From contig NZ_CP023564.1 of assembly GCF_002407065.1 (NCBI RefSeq), positions 2,914,001 to 2,978,000 on the forward strand: a DNA stretch of 64,000 nt, given 5' to 3'. Below the pieces are notes generated by a model, which worked only from the letters and a program-made list of their open reading frames with translations, searched no databases and had not been told where the DNA came from. The position numbers and the translations under genes were made by a program. Below are positions 24,728-32,379 of this stretch, piece after piece (positions within the stretch are counted from its first letter, which is position 1; the number at the start of each line of letters is the position of its first letter). Source of the stretch: Brachybacterium ginsengisoli. GTDB lineage: Bacteria; Actinomycetota; Actinomycetes; Actinomycetales; Dermabacteraceae.

Positions 24728-26995
24728 GTGACCTCCACCCCTCAGGCCCTGGTCGACGAGCTCGCCGCTCTCGGCCCCCGGGGTCGACGGCGCGCGGCCG
24801 AGGCGTCGGAGACGATGATCGCCTCCGACGTCTCCGCCGCGCCGCCCTCCCTGGACCCCGTGCCTGTGGTCCTGGACGACGCGTCCTGGACCGAGCTCTC
24901 CTGCGGGCTCGTGCAGCGGGTGCGGCTGCTGGATGCGCTGTACGCCGATCTCTACGGCCCCCGGACCGTCCTGGCCAGCGACGTCGCCCCCGTGGGCGAG
25001 CTGCTGGGCGATCCCGGCTACCTCCGCTCGGCCCTGGGGATCCCGGCCCGCGGCGCCCACCATCTCTTCGCGCTGACCAGCACCGTGGCCCGCACGGCCG
25101 ACGGCGCCTGGGTGGTGCTCGAGGACACCGTCGACGTCCCCGACGGCGCCGGCCTCGCCCTCGAGCTGCGGCGCGTGCTCTCCCGCTGTGCGCCGAGCCT
25201 GTACCGCAGCACGGAGCTGCGCCGCCTGCACCCCTTCTTCGACACGGTCCGCACCACCCTGCACGACCGCATCCGGGCCGACGGGCGGGCAGGTCGCACC
25301 GTGGTCCTGACCCGCGACGACGCCGATCCGATGCGTGCCTTCGACCACAGCTGGCTCGCGAACCTGCTGGGCGCCCCGGTGGTCTCCGTCGCGGATCTGC
25401 GCACCGGCACCGGGGCGCTCACCCTGCGCCTGCCCGGCCAGGACTCCGACCACGGCGACGCGGTCGACGCGGTCCTGCGACTGATCCCCTCCCCGCTTCT
25501 GGACCCCCTGGATCTCGGGCCCACGCCGCTGGGCGGCGTGACCGGTCTCGTCGAGGCGGCGCGCTGCGGCGACGTGGAGGTCCTCAACCCCCTCGGCGCC
25601 GGCCTGCTCGAGAGCCCCGCGCTGCGCGCCGCCCTGCCCGACCTGTGCCGGGAGCTGCTCCACGAGGACCTGCAGCTGCGCCCGGCCGACCCCTCCGAGG
25701 AGCTCGAGCTCGCGGGCGCGCTCAGCCTGGATCCGGCCGGGGGCGACCAGCTGGTCGAGCGCCCCGTGACGCTGCGCATGCTGGTGATGGCGGGCCCCGA
25801 CGGCTACGAGGTGCTGCCCGGCGGCGTCGCCACCACCGTCGACGACGGACCCGCCGTGCTCAAGGACGTCTGGGTCACCGTGCCCGAGACCTCGGCGACC
25901 CCGGGACGAGAGGAGGCGGGCGGCCGGCTCGACGAGGCGCTCGCGCCGTCGGCCGTGCTCGCCTCCTACCCCGCCATGACCCGGTCCATCGGCTCGGACC
26001 TGTTCTGGTTCGGCCGGTACCTCGAGCGGGTGGACGCCACCGCGCGGCTGCTGCGCACCGTGCTGGACACCTCCAACGACCTCGGATCCGAGCGCAGCCC
26101 GTCGGCCCGCACCGCCCAGCAGGTCCTGCTCGGCGCCGTCACCGACATCACCGCCACCGCCCCCGGCTTCCACGCCCTGGACGTGCGCGACGCGGAGCAG
26201 ATCCTCACCGAGATCTCGGGGCTGCTCACCGATGTGGGCCGTCCCGGCTCCCTGGCGCAGTCCTACGCCGCGCTCGCGCAGACCACCCGCACCCTGCGGG
26301 ATCTGATCTCCGACGACGTCTGGCCCGTGATCGCCCGGATGCGTGGACGCTTCCGCACCTTCGACGGCGCCGATCAGGCTCCGCTGGAGCAGGGGCTCAC
26401 CGACATCGTCGACGGCTGCCTGACCCTCTCGGGCGCGGTCGCCGACTCGATGCCGCGCACGCTCGGCTGGGACCTGATGGAGGCGGGACGCAAGATCGAG
26501 CGGACGCTGAGCCTGCTGGCGCTGCTGCGCGCCACCCTCGGGCATCGGCGCACCCGCGCGACGGAGGCCCGGATCGCCGGGGCGGTCGCCCAGATCACCG
26601 AGTCGGGCGCGAGCTACCGCCGCACGTACCACGCGGCCGTGCAGGCGGAGCTGCTCCTCGAGCTGATGCTCGACGACTCCACCCTGCCGAGGTCGATCGC
26701 CTTCCAGCTCGACCGCCTCAGCGGCGCCCTGGACCGGCTGCCCGAGGTGAGCCCGGCCCCCGACCTGCGCGCCCCGCTCATCGCGCTGCGCAGCCGGATC
26801 ACGTCGTGGGAGCCGCGCGAGCTGCTGCGCCGCCTGGAGGAACCCGGGGAGGTCGCGGGATCCGCGGCGCCGACGGTGCTGCTCGCCGAGATCGACGCCG
26901 CCACCGACTCCCTGCGCGAGCTGGCCACCGCGCTCGAGAACCGCTTCTTCCACCCGTCGGAGTCCACCTCACCGTGGGGAGTCGATGATGTCTGA
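24728..26995 (+). CDS. Circularly permuted ATP-grasp - alpha-E fusion protein
   Basis: A 755-residue fusion. Residues 1-410 are a circularly permuted type-2 ATP-grasp (DUF404/DUF407-like): VVLDDASWTELSCGLVQRVR, LLDALYADLYGPR, then EVLNPLGAGLLESPAL and ELLHEDLQLRPADP. Residues about 430-755 are an alpha-E (DUF403) helical domain starting PSAVLASYPAMTRSIGSDLFWFGRYLERVDATARLLR (landmarks WFGRYLER, ARLLR). These two proteins are usually separate neighbours. With the transglutaminase gene that follows they form the set proposed by Iyer and Aravind to make and process amide-linked peptides or tags. Canonical metal and ATP ligands of the grasp look partly degenerate (for example, few acidic residues near the end of the domain), so catalysis needs testing. 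GTG start. Confidence 0.87.
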   Translation: MTSTPQALVDELAALGPRGRRRAAEASETMIASDVSAAPPSLDPVPVVLDDASWTELSCGLVQRVRLLDALYADLYGPRTVLASDVAPVGELLGDPGYLRSALGIPARGAHHLFALTSTVARTADGAWVVLEDTVDVPDGAGLALELRRVLSRCAPSLYRSTELRRLHPFFDTVRTTLHDRIRADGRAGRTVVLTRDDADPMRAFDHSWLANLLGAPVVSVADLRTGTGALTLRLPGQDSDHGDAVDAVLRLIPSPLLDPLDLGPTPLGGVTGLVEAARCGDVEVLNPLGAGLLESPALRAALPDLCRELLHEDLQLRPADPSEELELAGALSLDPAGGDQLVERPVTLRMLVMAGPDGYEVLPGGVATTVDDGPAVLKDVWVTVPETSATPGREEAGGRLDEALAPSAVLASYPAMTRSIGSDLFWFGRYLERVDATARLLRTVLDTSNDLGSERSPSARTAQQVLLGAVTDITATAPGFHALDVRDAEQILTEISGLLTDVGRPGSLAQSYAALAQTTRTLRDLISDDVWPVIARMRGRFRTFDGADQAPLEQGLTDIVDGCLTLSGAVADSMPRTLGWDLMEAGRKIERTLSLLALLRATLGHRRTRATEARIAGAVAQITESGASYRRTYHAAVQAELLLELMLDDSTLPRSIAFQLDRLSGALDRLPEVSPAPDLRAPLIALRSRITSWEPRELLRRLEEPGEVAGSAAPTVLLAEIDAATDSLRELATALENRFFHPSESTSPWGVDDV

Positions 26996-27998
26996 GACGC
27001 ACGGACACGCACCCGAGGGGCCCGCCCGGCATCGGCCGCTGATCCCTCTGCGCGAGGAGGGCGCGGAGGCGATCGAGCCGATCCACTACCGGGTCCATCA
27101 CCTCACCTCCTACCGCTACGCGAAGCCCGTCTCGCGCAACTTCGGCCGCGCCCATGTGGAGCCGCGCGCCACCCCGTACCAGCGGGTGCTGTCCCACGAG
27201 GTGGTGGTGGACCCCGCGCCCGCACGGCTGACCGCGCACACCGACTTCTACGGGAACTCCTCCACGTACCTGCTGGTGGACGCCCCGCACGACCATCTCG
27301 ACGTGCACTCCCACGCCCGGGTCACCGTCGCCGAGCGGCGGTACCCGCTGGAGCAGATGTCCCGGCCCTGGGAGCTGTGCACGCCCGAGCACTGGGGCCC
27401 GCTGATGCCGATGGACGCTCTGGACTTCGTCCATCCCTCGCCGCGGATCCCCGCCGGGACCGCGGCCCGCGAGATCACCGAGCAGGTGTTCACCCCGGGC
27501 CGTCCGATCGGCGAGTGCCTGGCGGAGCTCACCGCGCTGATCCACTCCGACTTCACCTACGCCTCGGGCGCCACGACCGTCGCCTCCACCCTCGAGGAGG
27601 TGCTCGCCGCACGGCACGGGGTCTGCCAGGACTTCTCGCACGTGGGCGTGGCGGCGGCGCGCGCGGCCGGGCTCGCGGCCCGGTACGTCTCCGGCTATCT
27701 GCGCACGGCGCCCTCGGCCGAGGGAGCGCTGGGCACGCAGCCCGCCGGGGAGATGGTCGGTTCCGCCGCCTCGCACGCCTGGCTGAGCGTGCTGGTGCCG
27801 GGCACCGGCTGGGTCGACATCGACCCCACCAACCGCACCTTCGTCGACCAGCGCTTCGTCACCACCGCCTGGGGGCGCGACTACGCGGACGTGCCGCCGC
27901 TGAAGGGCATCGTGGTGGGCCCGCCCGGGGCCACGAGCACGCTCGGCGTGGCCGTCGGCGTGGTGCCCGAGCCGGCACCGGGCGGCCCGGCGGACTGA
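26985..27998 (+). CDS. Transglutaminase-like cysteine protease-fold protein
   Basis: A 337-residue protein with the bacterial transglutaminase N-terminal region (IHYRVHHLTSYRYAKPVSRN, residues 25-44) and a transglutaminase core. The catalytic triad is visible: Cys214 in HGVCQDFSH, His264 in ASHAWL, and Asp278/Asp280 in DIDPTN. Start ATG overlaps the end of the ATP-grasp/alpha-E gene by 11 bases, so the two are translationally coupled. In such systems the enzyme is thought to act as a peptidase or amide-transferring partner of the ATP-grasp. No signal peptide; cytoplasmic. Confidence 0.92.
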   Translation: MMSETHGHAPEGPARHRPLIPLREEGAEAIEPIHYRVHHLTSYRYAKPVSRNFGRAHVEPRATPYQRVLSHEVVVDPAPARLTAHTDFYGNSSTYLLVDAPHDHLDVHSHARVTVAERRYPLEQMSRPWELCTPEHWGPLMPMDALDFVHPSPRIPAGTAAREITEQVFTPGRPIGECLAELTALIHSDFTYASGATTVASTLEEVLAARHGVCQDFSHVGVAAARAAGLAARYVSGYLRTAPSAEGALGTQPAGEMVGSAASHAWLSVLVPGTGWVDIDPTNRTFVDQRFVTTAWGRDYADVPPLKGIVVGPPGATSTLGVAVGVVPEPAPGGPAD

Positions 27999-28054
27999 GC
28001 CGCCCCGGGCACGTCGGGACCCTCACACCGGCCGGGCCCGCCGCGATTTTCGCG

Positions 28055-28062
28055 TATAGAGT
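28055..28062 (+). promoter_or_regulatory. Probable -10 region for fprA
   Basis: TATAGAGT holds overlapping TATAGA and TAGAGT hexamers about 95 bases before the fprA ATG. No convincing -35 is visible. The 27999-28154 gap otherwise shows no gene. Confidence 0.4.
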
Positions 28063-28154
28063 GGTGCGGAAATCTGTGCAGTGCGGTGCAGGGTCCCTCC
28101 AGGCGGGGCCCGCACCCGACCCCCGGCGCCGACGCGCCACGAGACCGAGGTGAG

Positions 28155-29630
28155 ATGTCCTCCTCCCAGCAGCCCTTCCGTCTGGCCGTGATCGGCTCCG
28201 GCCCCGCCGGCGTGTACGCCGCCGAGACCCTGCTGCGCACGCCGCAGGTCAAGAACGGGGAGCTCGAGGTCTCCATCGATCTGTTCGACCGCCTCCCGGC
28301 GCCGTTCGGCCTGATCCGCTACGGCGTGGCCCCGGACCACCCGCGGATCAAGGGCATCATCACCGCGCTGCAGCGCATCCTGGGTCGCGGCGACATCCGC
28401 TTCCTGGGCGACGTCGAGTTCGGCACCGATCTCACCGCCGAGGACCTCCGCCGCCACTACGACGGGGTCATCTTCGCCACCGGCGCGCTCAAGGACGCGG
28501 ACCTCGACGTACCCGGCATCGAGCGGGAGGGATCGCACGGCGCCGCGGACTTCGTGGCCTGGTACGACGGCAACCCGGACTACCCCCGCACCTGGGAGCT
28601 GGACGCCGAGCAGGTCGCCGTGATCGGCAACGGCAACGTCGCCCTCGACGTGGCGCGCGTGCTGTCCAAGAGCGCCGACGAGCTGCTGCGCACCGAGATC
28701 CCGGCGAACGTGTACGAGGGCCTGCAGGCGGCGGCGACCACCGACGTGCACGTCTTCGGCCGGCGCGGCCCCGCCCAGACCAAGTTCTCCCCGCTCGAGG
28801 CCCGCGAGCTCGCCCACCCCCGGGGCCTGCAGGTGGTCATGGACCCGCGCGATCTCGAGCAGATCACCGAGGCCGAGTGGGCCGCGATCACGGCCGACAA
28901 GCGCACCGACCAGGTCGTGCAGACCTTCGTGGGCTGGCTCGAGGAGCAGCAGCGCCGCGAGGCCGCCGGCGAGGAGCCGACGGACCGCGAGGGCGGCCCG
29001 GTCAGCCGTCGCCTGCACATGCACTTCTGGCACCGCCCCGTCGAGGTCCTCGGCGAGGACGGCGAAGGCGGCCGCGTCACCGGCATGCGCTTCGAGCGCA
29101 CCCGGCTGGACGCCGAGGGTCGCGTCGAGGGCACCGGCGAGATGGTCGACTACGAGCTCGGCGCCGTCTACCGCGCCGTCGGCTACCACGGCTCCGAGCT
29201 GCCCGGCATCCCCTACGACGCCGCGCGCGGCGTGATCACCAACGCCGCCGGTCGCGTCACGGGCGCCGACGGCGCCGTGATCCCCGGCGTCTACGCCAAC
29301 GGCTGGATCAAGCGCGGCCCCGTGGGCCTGATCGGCGCGACCAAGTCCGATGCGCTGGAGACCATCGCCTCCCTGCTCGAGGACATCGACGCCGGGACCC
29401 TGCCCGTCGCCCCGGAGCGCGAGGAGGACGCGATCCTGCGCCTGCTCGAGGACCGCGGCGTGCAGTACACGACCTGGGACGGCTGGACGGCGCTGGACGA
29501 GCACGAGAAGGCGCTCGGCGCCGCCGCGGTGGACGCCGACGGCGAGCCCCGCGCCCGGATCAAGGTCGTCGAGCGCGAGGAGATGGTGCGCGTCTCCCGC
29601 GCCGGGCAGCCGCAGCCCGCCGACGTCTGA
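28155..29630 (+). CDS. fprA: Ferredoxin/adrenodoxin-type NADP reductase (FprA)
   Basis: A 491-residue FAD flavoprotein that moves electrons between NADPH and ferredoxin or other small redox proteins. The FAD-binding VIGSGPAGVYAAE is near residues 12-24, RYGVAPDHP follows, the NADP-binding VIGNGNVALDVARVL is near 155-169, and the C-terminal GWIKRGPVGLIGATKSDALE closes the FAD site. This is the adrenodoxin-reductase-like class of mycobacterial FprA, not the plant type. Start at ATG with a GAGGTGAG ribosome site. It could supply electrons to oxygenases or to Fe-S assembly; no ferredoxin gene is nearby. Confidence 0.95.
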   Translation: MSSSQQPFRLAVIGSGPAGVYAAETLLRTPQVKNGELEVSIDLFDRLPAPFGLIRYGVAPDHPRIKGIITALQRILGRGDIRFLGDVEFGTDLTAEDLRRHYDGVIFATGALKDADLDVPGIEREGSHGAADFVAWYDGNPDYPRTWELDAEQVAVIGNGNVALDVARVLSKSADELLRTEIPANVYEGLQAAATTDVHVFGRRGPAQTKFSPLEARELAHPRGLQVVMDPRDLEQITEAEWAAITADKRTDQVVQTFVGWLEEQQRREAAGEEPTDREGGPVSRRLHMHFWHRPVEVLGEDGEGGRVTGMRFERTRLDAEGRVEGTGEMVDYELGAVYRAVGYHGSELPGIPYDAARGVITNAAGRVTGADGAVIPGVYANGWIKRGPVGLIGATKSDALETIASLLEDIDAGTLPVAPEREEDAILRLLEDRGVQYTTWDGWTALDEHEKALGAAAVDADGEPRARIKVVEREEMVRVSRAGQPQPADV

Positions 29631-29649
29631 GACCTGCCCCACCGCACCC

Positions 29650-29692
29650 ACGAGCGGGGACCGCGCCGCCTGCCGGCCCGGTCCCCGCTCGT
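29650..29692. terminator. Hairpin terminator after fprA
   Basis: CGAGCGGGGACCG (29651-29663) pairs perfectly with CGGTCCCCGCTCG (29679-29691), 13 bp with a 15-base loop. Confidence 0.75.
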
Positions 29693-29715
29693 CGTCGTCC
29701 TGATCACAGCCGCTC

Positions 29716-29743
29716 TTGTGCCATGGTGCGGAACCACTATTGT
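29716..29743 (+). promoter_or_regulatory. Promoter of the MDR oxidoreductase gene
   Basis: TTGTGC (29716-29721) and TATTGT (29738-29743) with 16 bases between fit a sigma-70-type promoter. Its -10 touches the inverted repeat at 29742. Confidence 0.55.
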
Positions 29744-29759
29744 GGAGTGAGTATTCCAC
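29742..29759. promoter_or_regulatory. Operator-like inverted repeat before the MDR oxidoreductase
   Basis: GTGGA and TCCAC arms with 8 bases between, partly symmetric inside, overlap the -10 end and probable start of transcription. It looks like a repressor site. The cognate regulator is not identified; no regulator gene is adjacent. Confidence 0.5.
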
Positions 29760-29775
29760 TACAGAGAGGTCCCTC

Positions 29776-30753
29776 ATGCGCAGCGTGTCCTACACCGAGT
29801 TCGGCGAGCCGGCCAATGTCCTGACGACCCTCGAGGCCGACACCCCCACCCCCGGAGCCGGCGAGGTGCTGCTCCGCCTCGCGCTCAGCCCGATTCACCA
29901 CCACGACCTGTGGACGATCCGCGGCACCTACGGCGTGCGCCCCGAGCTGCCCGCCGTCCCGGGCAGCGAGGCCGTGGCCGTCGTCGAGCGGCTCGGCGAG
30001 GGCGTCGACTCCGTCGCCGTCGGCGACCGCGTGGCCGCCACCGCGACCCCCGGCACCTGGTCCGAGCTGTTCCTCGCCCCCGCCACCTCGCTGCTCCCCC
30101 TCCCCGCGGAGCTGCCCGACGAGGCTGCCGCCCAGCTCGTCGCCATGCCCTTCAGCGCCCTGTCCCTGCTGGAGCACCTCGACCTCGCCCCCGGCCAGGT
30201 GCTCGTGCAGAACGCGGCGACCGGCGCCGTCGGCCGACTGGTCGCCCAATTCGCCCGCGCCCGCGACCTGCGCGTGATCAGCCTGGTGCGCCGCAGCAGC
30301 GGCATCGAGGAGCTCGCGGCACAGGGCATCGGAGACGTCGTCGCCACCGACCAGGAGGACTGGGAGGAGCAGGCCCGCACCCTGATCGGCGACGCGCACG
30401 TCGCGGCCGGCCTCGACTCCGTGGGCGGCGAGGCCGCCTCCCAGGTGCTCTCCCTGCTGGGCCAGGGCGGACGTCTGGTCGTCTTCGGCGCGATGGGCGG
30501 CACCACCATGGCGCTCCCCTCCGGACCGATCATCTTCCGCGATCTGAAGGTCGAGGGCTTCTGGGGCGCCCAGGTCTCCGCCGCGATGAGCACCGAGACC
30601 CGTCGGCGCCTGATCGGCGAGATCATCGCCCGCCTGCTCTCCGGCGAGGTCACCCTGCCCACCGCCGGCGTCTTCGGCCTCGACGAGGTCGTCGCCGCCG
30701 TGGACGCGACCCTCACGGACGGCCGTCAGGGCAAGGTCCTGCTGCGCGCCTGA
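29776..30753 (+). CDS. Zinc-independent MDR-family NADPH:quinone reductase-like enzyme
   Basis: A 325-residue medium-chain dehydrogenase/reductase. The GroES-like N-terminal domain has IHHHDLWTIRGTYG and VPGSEAVAVVERLGEGVDSVAVGDRV; the Rossmann half has QNAATGAVGRLVAQFA and DSVGGEAASQVLSLLGQGG. The catalytic zinc ligands of alcohol dehydrogenases are lacking, as in quinone oxidoreductases and trans-2-enoyl reductases. Start chosen at the ATG giving MRSVSYTEFG with GAGAGG upstream. The operator-like repeat near its promoter suggests induction by an electrophile or by redox stress. It lies beside the peroxide-resistance gene, which fits a stress role. Confidence 0.88.
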   Translation: MRSVSYTEFGEPANVLTTLEADTPTPGAGEVLLRLALSPIHHHDLWTIRGTYGVRPELPAVPGSEAVAVVERLGEGVDSVAVGDRVAATATPGTWSELFLAPATSLLPLPAELPDEAAAQLVAMPFSALSLLEHLDLAPGQVLVQNAATGAVGRLVAQFARARDLRVISLVRRSSGIEELAAQGIGDVVATDQEDWEEQARTLIGDAHVAAGLDSVGGEAASQVLSLLGQGGRLVVFGAMGGTTMALPSGPIIFRDLKVEGFWGAQVSAAMSTETRRRLIGEIIARLLSGEVTLPTAGVFGLDEVVAAVDATLTDGRQGKVLLRA

Positions 30754-30766
30754 GCGCGGCGCACGG

Positions 30767-30806
30767 ACGAGGGCCCCGCCGGGAGCGATCCCGGCGGGGC
30801 CCTCGT
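30767..30806. terminator. Strong bidirectional terminator, 18-bp perfect stem
   Basis: Arms at 30767-30784 and 30789-30806 are exact reverse complements (beginning ACGAGGGCCCC) around a GCGA loop. Located between the converging MDR and Ohr genes. Confidence 0.85.
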
Positions 30807-30820
30807 GCTCGCCTGCGAGC

Positions 30821-31243
30821 TCAGTCGTCGGAGACGGTGACCGTCACCGGGATGTTGCCGCGGGTGGCGTTGGAGTAGGGGCACACCTGGTGGGCGGCGT
30901 CGGCGAGGGCCTGGGCGGTGTCGTGATCGAGATCGGGCACGACGACCTCGAGCTCGACGGCGAGCGAGAAGCCGCCGGCGTCCTCGGAGCCGATGGTCAC
31001 GCGGGCGCCGACGCTCGAGCCGTCGATCGCGACCTTCTGCGAGCGGGCGACGGACAGCAGCGCGGAGTGGAAGCAGGCCGCGTACCCGGCGGCGAAGAGC
31101 TGCTCGGGGTTCGCGCCTGCGCCGCTGCCACCCATCGCCGTCGGGACCGCGAGGTCCAGGGCGAGGGAGGAGTCGACGACGTCGACGTGGCCGTCGCGGC
31201 CGCCGCCGGTGGCGAGGGCCTCGGTGGTGTAGAGGGGCTTCAT
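30821..31243 (-). CDS. Organic hydroperoxide resistance protein (Ohr/OsmC family)
   Basis: A 140-residue thiol peroxidase. It has both redox cysteines, Cys57 in GYAACFHSA and Cys121 in QVCPYSNATRGN, with Arg16 and Glu47 (NPEQLF) completing the Ohr active site, so it is the Ohr rather than the OsmC subtype. It reduces organic hydroperoxides in the cytoplasm, usually with lipoylated proteins as reductant. It overlaps the upstream TetR gene by four bases. Ohr is most often controlled by the MarR protein OhrR; a TetR partner is less usual. Confidence 0.93.
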   Translation of the reverse strand: MKPLYTTEALATGGGRDGHVDVVDSSLALDLAVPTAMGGSGAGANPEQLFAAGYAACFHSALLSVARSQKVAIDGSSVGARVTIGSEDAGGFSLAVELEVVVPDLDHDTAQALADAAHQVCPYSNATRGNIPVTVTVSDD

Positions 31244-31830
31244 GGGGTGTCCTCGTTCTCGAGATGGGAGAGGGCGGCATCGAGGGCGGCGAGCGCCGCT
31301 CCGGTGTCCACCCGGGTCATGGCCAGCGCGCTGATCAGCAGCGACACGCAGGTCTCGACCAGACGCTCGCGCTGTGCGGGCGTCTGGTGGGGATTCCGGG
31401 CCTGCACGCCGCGCGAGAACGCGGCCTGCAGCTCGGCGCGGTAGGCGCGCACCACCTCGGCGACCCCGCCGTCCCGGGCGACCCCGGCGCAGGCGGTGTT
31501 CACCAGCAGGCAGCCGTCGACGACGGTGCGGCCGGACGGATCCGCGAAGCGCTCGCGCGCCGCACGGAAATAGGCGACGAGGGCGCCGGGGGCGACCTCG
31601 GGGCCGGTGAGCGGGACGAGGCCGGGTCGCACCACCTGGTCGAGGTAGTCCTCGATCGCGGCGTCGAACAGCCCGCGCTTGGAGCCGAAGGCGTGGTAGA
31701 GGCTGCTCGCGCTGAGGCCGGTGGCCTGCTGGAGCGAGGCCATGGAGGCGGTCTCGTAGCCCTCGCTCCAGAACACGTCGCGCGCCGCGCGCACGGCCTC
31801 GGCGCGGTCGAAGGCGGCGGGTCGCCCCAT
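31240..31830 (-). CDS. TetR/AcrR-family regulator upstream of ohr
   Basis: A 196-residue regulator starting MGRPAAFDRAEAVRAARDVF, with helix-turn-helix TASMASLQQATGLSASSLYHAFGSK (about residues 27-51, landmark SSLYHAFGSK) and a C-terminal domain like the AcrR/QacR-type TetR_C. It contains Cys at VVDGCLLVNTACAG (two cysteines about 11 apart), which could act as redox switches; this is inference. Ribosome site GGGAGG upstream. Co-transcribed with ohr by a 4-base overlap, so it likely controls its own operon and perhaps the divergent DUF1304 gene. Confidence 0.9.
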   Translation of the reverse strand: MGRPAAFDRAEAVRAARDVFWSEGYETASMASLQQATGLSASSLYHAFGSKRGLFDAAIEDYLDQVVRPGLVPLTGPEVAPGALVAYFRAARERFADPSGRTVVDGCLLVNTACAGVARDGGVAEVVRAYRAELQAAFSRGVQARNPHQTPAQRERLVETCVSLLISALAMTRVDTGAALAALDAALSHLENEDTP

Positions 31831-31924
31831 GGTCCCTCCCGGTGTGCTCGTCCCTGTCGATGCCGACGGCGCCTTCCCCGGGCCCGACCGGGGCGGGAGG
31901 ATGGCGTCGTGGCCTGATCGCCAC

Positions 31925-31930
31925 TATACT
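31925..31930 (+). promoter_or_regulatory. -10 box upstream of the DUF1304 gene
   Basis: TATACT, near the consensus, lies 47 bases before the GTG at 31978 in the divergent gap from the TetR-ohr operon. The AT-richer stretch from 31936 to 31950 (GGTTACTTCAAAACTAG) is a candidate regulator site. No good -35 is seen. Confidence 0.45.
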
Positions 31931-31977
31931 GGAACGGTTACTTCAAAACTAGCCCCTGACCCACCCCGGAGGTTCCC

Positions 31978-32367
31978 GTGGTCATCCTCGGATCCGTGCT
32001 CGCCCTGGCGGCGGCCGCCCTGCACGTGCTGATCTTCGCCCTGGAGTCCCTGCTCTGGGGTACTCCGCGCGCCCAGGCCGTCTTCGGCGAGCAGAGCCCG
32101 CAGGAGGTCACGGCCACCCGCGCGATGGCGTTCAACCAGGGCTTCTACAACCTGCTCCTCGCCGTGCTGGCGGCGCTCGGCGCCGTGCTGCTGCTCGCGG
32201 GCACCACGGCCGTCGGGGCGTCGCTGGCCCTCGCCGGCACCGGCAGCATGCTCGCCGCGGCGCTGGTGCTGCTGCTCTCCTCCCCCGCGCACCGCGCGGC
32301 GGCGACCAAACAGGGCACGCTCCCGCTGCTCGCGGTCCTCGCCCTGGTGGTGGGCCTGGCTCTCTGA
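31978..32367 (+). CDS. DUF1304 membrane protein
   Basis: A 129-residue protein with four membrane helices: about 3-25, 51-74, 79-97 and 113-128. The DUF1304 hallmarks are HVLIFALESLLWG near residue 16 and AFNQGFYNLLLAV near 51. Function unknown; family members are often near oxidative or solvent stress genes. GTG start with a CGGAGG ribosome site seven bases upstream. It is divergent from the TetR-ohr pair and may share its control. Confidence 0.85.
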   Translation: MVILGSVLALAAAALHVLIFALESLLWGTPRAQAVFGEQSPQEVTATRAMAFNQGFYNLLLAVLAALGAVLLLAGTTAVGASLALAGTGSMLAAALVLLLSSPAHRAAATKQGTLPLLAVLALVVGLAL

Positions 32368-32379
32368 ACCGGAGGGCGC

